A program made the translations under genes and the position numbers. The notes under the pieces were generated by a model that worked only from the letters and a program-made list of their open reading frames with translations, was not told the origin of the DNA and searched no databases. Positions 58,831 through 64,000 of a stretch of DNA of 64,000 nucleotides are shown piece after piece. Each line of letters opens with the position of its first letter. Within the stretch, counting starts at the first letter, position 1. This DNA comes from Pseudoxanthomonas sp. z9 (GTDB lineage: Bacteria > Pseudomonadota > Gammaproteobacteria > Xanthomonadales > Xanthomonadaceae), in the NCBI RefSeq assembly GCF_006542425.1, contig NZ_VFID01000002.1:293268-357267 (forward strand), given 5' to 3'.

Positions 58831-59331
58831 CTAAGCTCTCTTTGACGAAGGCACGCAGACAAGCAACTTCGCAGGCGTAATGGGAGATTCATGGTAGATG
58901 CCCTGCCTCGCCCAAGAATTGATGATGAAGTTCGCCGTCACCTTCTTACATCCAGACTCGTGCTCGAAGATTTTTCGATACTGGCCCCACGAGAGCGCAA
59001 ACGAAATTCCCTCTTTGGGGTAGAGGGTGAGACTTTCCCAATTCCCCAAGGGCGGCGGATTCGGTCCTGGCGGAGTTGAAGTATCACTCTCCGAGAAATC
59101 CATCACGAAAACACCAGGCAACTCGGCGCTGCCTACCCCATGCAGCGCCGGCAGCCTGATGGGACGCTTGGTCATATTTACGACTCTGAGGTCAAGGTAG
59201 GTCTCATGTTGAGATGCAAGCGTGCAAACTTGGCCGGTCTTGCACTCGTCCTCACTCCAGGACTTGCCTGAACACGACGTCAAGCCGATGAAGGCGAAAA
59301 GAAAAAGTACCTTACCAAGTTCAATAGCCAT
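58831..59331 (-). CDS. Putative immunity-type lipoprotein, family B copy 2
   Basis: A 166-residue lipoprotein (lipobox GLTSC, Cys about residue 20). The mature part has LDLRVVNMTKRPIRLPALHG, a FVMDFSESDTSTPPGPNPPP loop, ESLTLYPKEGISFALSWGQY and CKKVTANFIINSWARQG, an immunoglobulin-like or beta-sandwich pattern. The layout (L-x-V-x-N-x-S/T-x-x-P-x-x-x, and a C-terminal GxCxxxKVxxxN/K block) is shared with the gene at 59638-60126. I infer that they are paralogues and that both belong to the array behind RHS-2. ATG at 59331 places the lipobox correctly. Confidence 0.6.
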   Translation of the reverse strand: MAIELGKVLFLFAFIGLTSCSGKSWSEDECKTGQVCTLASQHETYLDLRVVNMTKRPIRLPALHGVGSAELPGVFVMDFSESDTSTPPGPNPPPLGNWESLTLYPKEGISFALSWGQYRKIFEHESGCKKVTANFIINSWARQGIYHESPITPAKLLVCVPSSKRA

Positions 59332-59637
59332 GCAGCCACCTTGCAATCGGAAACTCCAAGACCACAAACGTCCTTGAAGATAGCCAGAAACTACGCATTG
59401 GCATCGGAAAGATTCTATCTTTTAAGCCGCCCAAGTACCTGCATCGAGGATGCGTCAGCCGAAGAACAACAGCTCCTCGATGAGTCTGATTTCAACCCAT
59501 GAAGATAGCGACCCAAGACAGCATGAAAACCAGATTCGTCGCTTTCATTATTCACCTGAATTAGCTGCCTTTAGAGCCAAGATGCCCGGCGAAAGACGAG
59601 GCGGTTGAAGCTCGTTGGGAGCCGTAACGTCATGGAG
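59332..59637 (-). other. Gap with a truncated gene start
   Basis: No intact gene. At 59492-59548 on the minus strand an 18-codon frame with an AGGTGA ribosome binding site begins MKATNLVFMLSWVAIFMG, a complete signal-peptide-like start that stops at once. It looks like the 5' end of another exported protein, cut off by a deletion. Confidence 0.35.
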
Positions 59638-60126
59638 CTAGTGGCAATATCTAACCGTGTTGGAGGTGAGTTCAATGTCTGAAATACCAGGAACATCCAA
59701 CTTGTTCTTATAGATGACCTTAATCATGCGGCATTGACCTTCATCTATTCCGAACAACGAGGCCATGTCGATATCTCGGAGCGATCTCCCGTGAATATGG
59801 TCAGGCCCGAGAACCAGAGCGGGATCCGATGTGTCTTGAGGCGCAACATGCCCAAGACCAGGAATCTTCGTGAACGTGGCGGGTTTTCCGTCAATAGTGA
59901 AAGATAGCTCGGGATCGAACCCGTTTGGCCTCAGCAGCCTGTTTATCGTTACGGGCTCGGATGAGTTGTTGGCAAGAAGAATCAGGAATCTCTTGCCAAC
60001 GTCCTCTACGCGCAACGATACCGTTCCTTCCACAGTACTGGAAGGTTCTTCGGCGGCCTTGCAAGAGGCAACTAGCACGAGAGCAGCTACCGCCACACTC
60101 GTCAGCAATCTTCTAGCGATTTGCAT
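59638..60126 (-). CDS. Putative immunity-type lipoprotein, family B copy 1
   Basis: A 162-residue lipoprotein: LLTSVAVAALVLVASCKAAE has a VASC lipobox (Cys about residue 22). The mature part contains RFLILLANNSSEPVTINRLL, PELSFTIDGKPATF, PDHIHGRSLRDIDMASLFG, and CRMIKVIYKNKLDVPG, ending in a final Cys-His. The beta-strand order and the N-x-S-x-x-P-x-x-x-x-x-L motif resemble the gene at 58831-59331. It lies 113 bp downstream of the putative RHS-2 immunity gene on the same strand. Confidence 0.6.
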   Translation of the reverse strand: MQIARRLLTSVAVAALVLVASCKAAEEPSSTVEGTVSLRVEDVGKRFLILLANNSSEPVTINRLLRPNGFDPELSFTIDGKPATFTKIPGLGHVAPQDTSDPALVLGPDHIHGRSLRDIDMASLFGIDEGQCRMIKVIYKNKLDVPGISDIELTSNTVRYCH

Positions 60127-60238
60127 GTGTATGGCGCAATAGCGTTAACAAGTATGGGCTCCGAGGATCACCAGCCTAGTGCGTAGCAATCACCTGAATG
60201 AAAACCACGCCCAGAAGGCTATTTGCATGAATTGCATC

Positions 60239-60808
60239 CTAGCCGCATGAAGCTTTAGGCAATTCAATTGCAATATCGGCCACTTCGCCGGATTGATTCT
60301 TCCTTAAAGTGCGAGGATCAACTTTGAGAAGGGTTCTTGGAAGCTGCGTGTTGACAATGACCGCATCGTCCAGGTGACCGATATACCTGCCGGATAACCC
60401 GTTTTCATCGGACTTGAAAACACCCTGAAGCATGATAGAGGCCACCCCATTGCTTGCGAGGTCTTCGGACAGATTCACTGGAATGCTAACCCCGTGATCT
60501 ATCTCAATCCCGCTTGATATCGTTTGCGAGCACGCCATATCCAATGACGGATATACGACCAAGCTTCGCTCCCCCCAAGTTGCATAGCCAGACGCGACAA
60601 TTTTCTTCCCATGGAACAAACTCGGGTCAGATAGCAAGCTAAATGTTAGAGGAACGCACACATCCCCCTCCATCGCAGTGCACTGATAAGCATGAGAGGC
60701 TCTGCCAGCACCCGATGCGTCGTTAGCGGCGCCCCCTCGCTGGATCTCGTTGCAACCCATAAGAAGAGAAGCGCCTGCCAGAGTGCAAAGTAACTTCTTC
60801 ACTTTCAT
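60239..60808 (-). CDS. Probable immunity lipoprotein of RHS-2, family A copy 1
   Basis: A 189-residue lipoprotein (lipobox LLMGC, Cys about residue 19). The mature part has YQCTAMEGDVCVPLTFSLLS, DPSLFHGKKIVASGYATWGE, LVVYPSLDMACSQ, ASIMLQGVFKSDENGLSGRY and a GEVADIAIELP C-terminus. Its ATG overlaps the RHS-2 stop codon by four bases (ATGA), a tight toxin-immunity coupling. Because it is a lipoprotein, the RHS-2 tip probably acts in the periplasm or the immunity protein captures it there. A related lipoprotein is encoded at 58246-58716. Confidence 0.75.
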   Translation of the reverse strand: MKVKKLLCTLAGASLLMGCNEIQRGGAANDASGAGRASHAYQCTAMEGDVCVPLTFSLLSDPSLFHGKKIVASGYATWGERSLVVYPSLDMACSQTISSGIEIDHGVSIPVNLSEDLASNGVASIMLQGVFKSDENGLSGRYIGHLDDAVIVNTQLPRTLLKVDPRTLRKNQSGEVADIAIELPKASCG

Positions 60809-63800
60809 TCACCACCCCCAACGACTCTGTACTTCTGATAATGATAGACCTGTTCTGCAGACCAGCCCGGATAATTCGACCAATCAAGCGCATAGAGAGC
60901 GTGACCACTGTGCGAAACATAGCTTGTGTAGTTGGTACGAGGGTATGTTGAAACTACATCTCCCCAGCTAAAGCCTGGGCCACTGTATCTGGGGTGAGTG
61001 TGGTAGTCCCCCGAGACGATTCCTTTGCCGTATTCGCCATTCAATAGACTCCTGTTGACAGCAACTCCGCAGATATTGCTTTGCGTGCAGATCTCACCAT
61101 TGCTTACAGCATCGCCCGCGTAGAAGTAACTGCCTTCCCTGAAAAATCTAACTCCTATCTCGGTGCTGTATTTGTCAGCGATCGTTGGAAGCCGTCTATC
61201 GAGTTCCATTGCCAATGCGTCCATTGTTTCAAAAGGCTTTCCATAAATGTCGTGCAGCGCCGCATCTGCCTCGGCAACAGCTGCCCGCGCTACAGCAGGA
61301 TCACGAACAACATCCGTGGAGTCTCTTCTTCCCCTGATCGTTCTGCGCCCTTCCTCGGGATTCCTCGTCACTGCTGCCTGGAGGGCCCCGCTGATCGCAC
61401 CATTGGCAAACTTCCCCCCTGTGGCTTCCGAGATGGTCCCTCCGATGATGGCACCCACGACGGTGCGACCAAAATCATTGTCGATGTACCCCACTTGCGG
61501 CATCACCGCCGTGGTCAGGCCCGCTGCGACGAAGCCGTTGCCGAACTTGCCACCCTGGATCTCGGCCGCGATGCCGCCAGCCAAGGCGCTGATGGCCACC
61601 CGCCCATAGGTCACTTGGCCGCCGTACTTCACGTTCAGGCCATATCCCACCGCCGCCGTGAACGCGCCCGCGACCGCGGCCTGGCGTGCTTCCTTCGAGG
61701 AGGCCCCGAACGCCCGGGCCGCGTCATAGCTGCCGCCTGCCGCGCACAAGATGCCCCAAGGTCCGGCGAAGCTGCAGCCCACGCCCACCGCCAAACCCGT
61801 GGCGTTGGGACCCAGTGATCGCATCGCGCCACGAATCAGCCCCTTGTGCACGTTGTTGTGCATGAACCAGCCCAGCGCCAGGCCACCCAGGATGCCGAAC
61901 TGACCGGTGGGGTCGGTATAGGCCAGCGGGTTGTTGAACACATAGGTATAGGCATTCCAGCTCTGGCCGTTGCTCGGTGCCTGCACCACCGGGTCCGGTT
62001 GCAGGAAGCGGGCCAGTTGCTCGTCGTAGATGCGCCCGTTCATGTGGGTGACTTGCGCGCCATCCACATACTCATGCCCGGTGTAGCCGCGTGGGGTGTA
62101 GTTGGAGGCGCTGCCGGTGCCGGCGGGATTGCCGTAGGTGCGGCGTGCACCGAAGGTGGCATAGTCCAGTGCCTCGGCCACGGTGCCGTTTGGGTTGGCG
62201 ATACGCACCAGGCTGCCGAGGTGGTCGTGGAACAGGTAGCGCGTGCTCTGCGCCACATTGTTCACGACGGTCTGCAGAGCTACGCCGGCCGCGTAGCGGC
62301 GGGCGCTTGTCTGCACTCCGTTCTGGATGAGGATTTCCACGCCACCGATGTAGAGCGTGGTGGTGGCGCCATCGGTACGCTTGAAGCGCTGACCATCCGG
62401 CCCATACCAGAACCGCGTGATTTGCCCGCTGCCCATCTGGATTTCGTGCGCACGGCTGTCAGCTGTGTAGCGAATGGTGCGATCGTTACCGGTGCCCGGG
62501 GCATCGCGCAGGGTCTGGTTACCGCGATCGTCGTAGTGGTAGTACGTGGCGGACGCGCCTGCCCCGACCTGGTTCACCGCATGCGGACTGTTGGCGATGG
62601 AGGACACGGCGGCTTGGCTGACCATGCCGGTGGCGACCGACCCATAAGGGAGTGCACTGGGTTGCTGCACGCTCGCTTGCGTGGGTTGCGGGGTTGGCAT
62701 GGCCTGGGCGGCCAGGACCGGGATGCCGGCGGCCTGCCCCATCGGCAGCGCCCCCACGCACCCGTCGGCACCGGGATAGGCGTAGCCCTGCCCGTCCTTG
62801 CTGCACACGTTGCCGAGTGCATCGTAGGCATTGGCCAGCAGCACCTGGTTGACGGTGGCGCCGTTGGCCATCGTCAGCCGCCCTTCGGTCACCCGGTTCA
62901 GGCTGTCGTAGGTGAACTGCTCCAGGTAGCGGCCTTCCTTCTGGTGCGAAGCCAGATTGCCAGCGGCATCCCATACGTAGGCTTCTTTCACCAGGTTGCA
63001 ACTGGTATTGCCCGCACAGATTTCGGTCAGCCGGCCGGTCAATGCATGATGTTGCCGGCGCACTTCCAGGTTGGCTTGCCCGCCCCGGATGTCCCGGACC
63101 ACGTTGCCCCAGGCATCGGTGGCCAGCGTACGCATGTAGGTGTCCACGGGACTGGTGCAGGCCGGATGGCTGTCCATGTCATCGCTGGCGCAGGTGGCCA
63201 CCGCCCCTCGGGCGCCGAACTCGGTCTTGCTCCACAGGCCGCTGGCGTCGCGCGATTTCCATGGCCGTCCCAGTTCGTCGTACTGCACTTCGGATCCGAA
63301 CATGCCCTCGTCGACGATGACCCCGTTGCTGGTCGGGCGGCCCATCGTGTCGTAGCCAAAATGGCGTTGATAATTGAGCCCGGTGCCGGCCTGCCCCGAC
63401 CAGGCCGCGTACTGTCCGGTGATGGATTCCCAGGTGGGTTGTCCGCTACCACCGGCGGCCGTGTCGTATTCAGTAGTGGACTGCGTTTCGATGGTGCCGT
63501 TGGCCAGTTTGGCGGTGACTCGCCAGGCACGGCCGCGTGCGTCAATCTCGCGCTCGGTACGGTATCCGCCGTTGTCGGTCTGGGCTATCAACTCGCCCAG
63601 CGCGTTGTAGGCGAAAGTGGTGGTGCCGTTGTCCGGATCGATCTGCTGGATTTTCCGGCCCAGCACATCGTAGGTGAAGCTGTTCGTGATGGTTCCGTTA
63701 CCCGCATTGCGGGTCACGCTGACCAGATTGCCGTCGGCCCGATAGGCAAACTGGGTGATGAAGCCGCTGGCATCCTGCGTCGAAACCACCTCGCCCTTGC

Positions 63801-64000
63801 CGTTGCGCACTTGCGTGGTGGGGTTGTTGCGCGCGTCGCGCGTGGTCGTGGCCAAGCCGGCGTACTGCGACGTCACTTGGCTGCCGTCCGGCGCCTGTGT
63901 GAGCGTGGGACGGCCCAGAAGGTCGTACTGGATGATGGTCCAGGCGCGGCTGGCATTGGTGCAGACCCCCGCCACATCGGCGGGGGCGGGGGGGGCGGCC
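60805..64000 (-). CDS. RHS-repeat polymorphic toxin, RHS-2 (5' end outside the window)
   Basis: At least 1065 codons; the frame is open to the right edge, where it reads PPAPADVAGVCTN, so the start lies outside. More than a dozen RHS/YD repeats lead to ARFLQPDPVVQAPSNGQSWN, AYTYVFNNPLAYTDPTGQFG, the end of the RHS core. A glycine- and alanine-rich hydrophobic region (about 180 residues) follows, then a tip with GIVSGDYHTHPRYSGPGF followed by SWGD and YVSHSGHALYALDW. HxHP-x7-SxxD matches the JAMM metal site, and the arrangement is that of DUF4329-type tips. It may be a metal-dependent protease or isopeptidase toxin. It overlaps the downstream lipoprotein gene by four bases. Confidence 0.88.
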   Translation of the reverse strand, partial: AAPPAPADVAGVCTNASRAWTIIQYDLLGRPTLTQAPDGSQVTSQYAGLATTTRDARNNPTTQVRNGKGEVVSTQDASGFITQFAYRADGNLVSVTRNAGNGTITNSFTYDVLGRKIQQIDPDNGTTTFAYNALGELIAQTDNGGYRTEREIDARGRAWRVTAKLANGTIETQSTTEYDTAAGGSGQPTWESITGQYAAWSGQAGTGLNYQRHFGYDTMGRPTSNGVIVDEGMFGSEVQYDELGRPWKSRDASGLWSKTEFGARGAVATCASDDMDSHPACTSPVDTYMRTLATDAWGNVVRDIRGGQANLEVRRQHHALTGRLTEICAGNTSCNLVKEAYVWDAAGNLASHQKEGRYLEQFTYDSLNRVTEGRLTMANGATVNQVLLANAYDALGNVCSKDGQGYAYPGADGCVGALPMGQAAGIPVLAAQAMPTPQPTQASVQQPSALPYGSVATGMVSQAAVSSIANSPHAVNQVGAGASATYYHYDDRGNQTLRDAPGTGNDRTIRYTADSRAHEIQMGSGQITRFWYGPDGQRFKRTDGATTTLYIGGVEILIQNGVQTSARRYAAGVALQTVVNNVAQSTRYLFHDHLGSLVRIANPNGTVAEALDYATFGARRTYGNPAGTGSASNYTPRGYTGHEYVDGAQVTHMNGRIYDEQLARFLQPDPVVQAPSNGQSWNAYTYVFNNPLAYTDPTGQFGILGGLALGWFMHNNVHKGLIRGAMRSLGPNATGLAVGVGCSFAGPWGILCAAGGSYDAARAFGASSKEARQAAVAGAFTAAVGYGLNVKYGGQVTYGRVAISALAGGIAAEIQGGKFGNGFVAAGLTTAVMPQVGYIDNDFGRTVVGAIIGGTISEATGGKFANGAISGALQAAVTRNPEEGRRTIRGRRDSTDVVRDPAVARAAVAEADAALHDIYGKPFETMDALAMELDRRLPTIADKYSTEIGVRFFREGSYFYAGDAVSNGEICTQSNICGVAVNRSLLNGEYGKGIVSGDYHTHPRYSGPGFSWGDVVSTYPRTNYTSYVSHSGHALYALDWSNYPGWSAEQVYHYQKYRVVGGGE

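Noticed and set aside
1..64000. CRISPR array
   Set aside because: No regularly spaced short repeats were seen on either strand.

Overview
The window is GC-rich chromosomal DNA from a gammaproteobacterium, most likely of the Xanthomonadaceae/Lysobacteraceae (Stenotrophomonas, Lysobacter, Luteimonas or Pseudoxanthomonas type). This rests on overall gene style, REP-type inverted repeats, an XAC0095-like small protein, an ArsN2-bearing ars operon and a filamentous-phage-type remnant beside a dif-like site. The genus cannot be fixed from sequence reading alone.

Layout. 1-6.4 kb holds general genes: the 5' part of otsB, an MgtC-like membrane protein, a membrane PAS/degenerate-GGDEF/EAL protein, a ferritin-like protein and small unknowns. 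6.5-23.6 kb is a nearly complete Wzx/Wzy-dependent exopolysaccharide locus. It runs from a Wzb-like phosphatase through a WecA-like initiating transferase fused to a degenerate WecB-like domain, a Wzc-like tyrosine kinase, an asparagine-synthetase-like ATPase, twin Tat-exported beta-helix proteins, GT4, Wzx flippase, pyruvyltransferase-like protein, GT2, Wzy-like polymerase and a DUF218 protein to the Wza-like outer-membrane lipoprotein. 24-28.9 kb holds stand-alone metabolic genes with divergent LysR and TetR regulators. 28.9-34.1 kb is an AcoR-type sigma-54 activator divergent from aldehyde dehydrogenase, alcohol dehydrogenase and DUF779, with a visible sigma-54 promoter and a perfect palindrome that may be the activator site. 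36.0-39.1 kb is an arsenic operon (arsH <> arsR-arsC-acr3-arsN2).

Accessory region. From about 41.1 kb the composition changes. A dif-like XerCD site is followed by a frameshifted phage-type gene and then by two RHS polymorphic-toxin loci, both on the minus strand. RHS-1 (43.2-47.6 kb) carries a C-terminal toxin with an EHDPPHVH motif and its likely immunity gene. RHS-2 (60.8 kb to the window end, 5' end outside) carries a JAMM/DUF4329-like tip. It is followed by five lipoprotein genes, apparently two families each present twice plus one single, and one membrane protein: a candidate immunity array. Between the two RHS loci lie a TonB-receptor remnant, an MFS/hydrolase/alcohol dehydrogenase operon with divergent LysR, and an SDR/AraC pair bracketed by 111-bp direct repeats.

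The strongest candidates for something undescribed are the RHS-2 lipoprotein array, the dif-like site with its phage remnant, the WecA-WecB fusion with the asparagine-synthetase-like and twin beta-helix genes, and a hairpin element found in two intergenic regions 19 kb apart.
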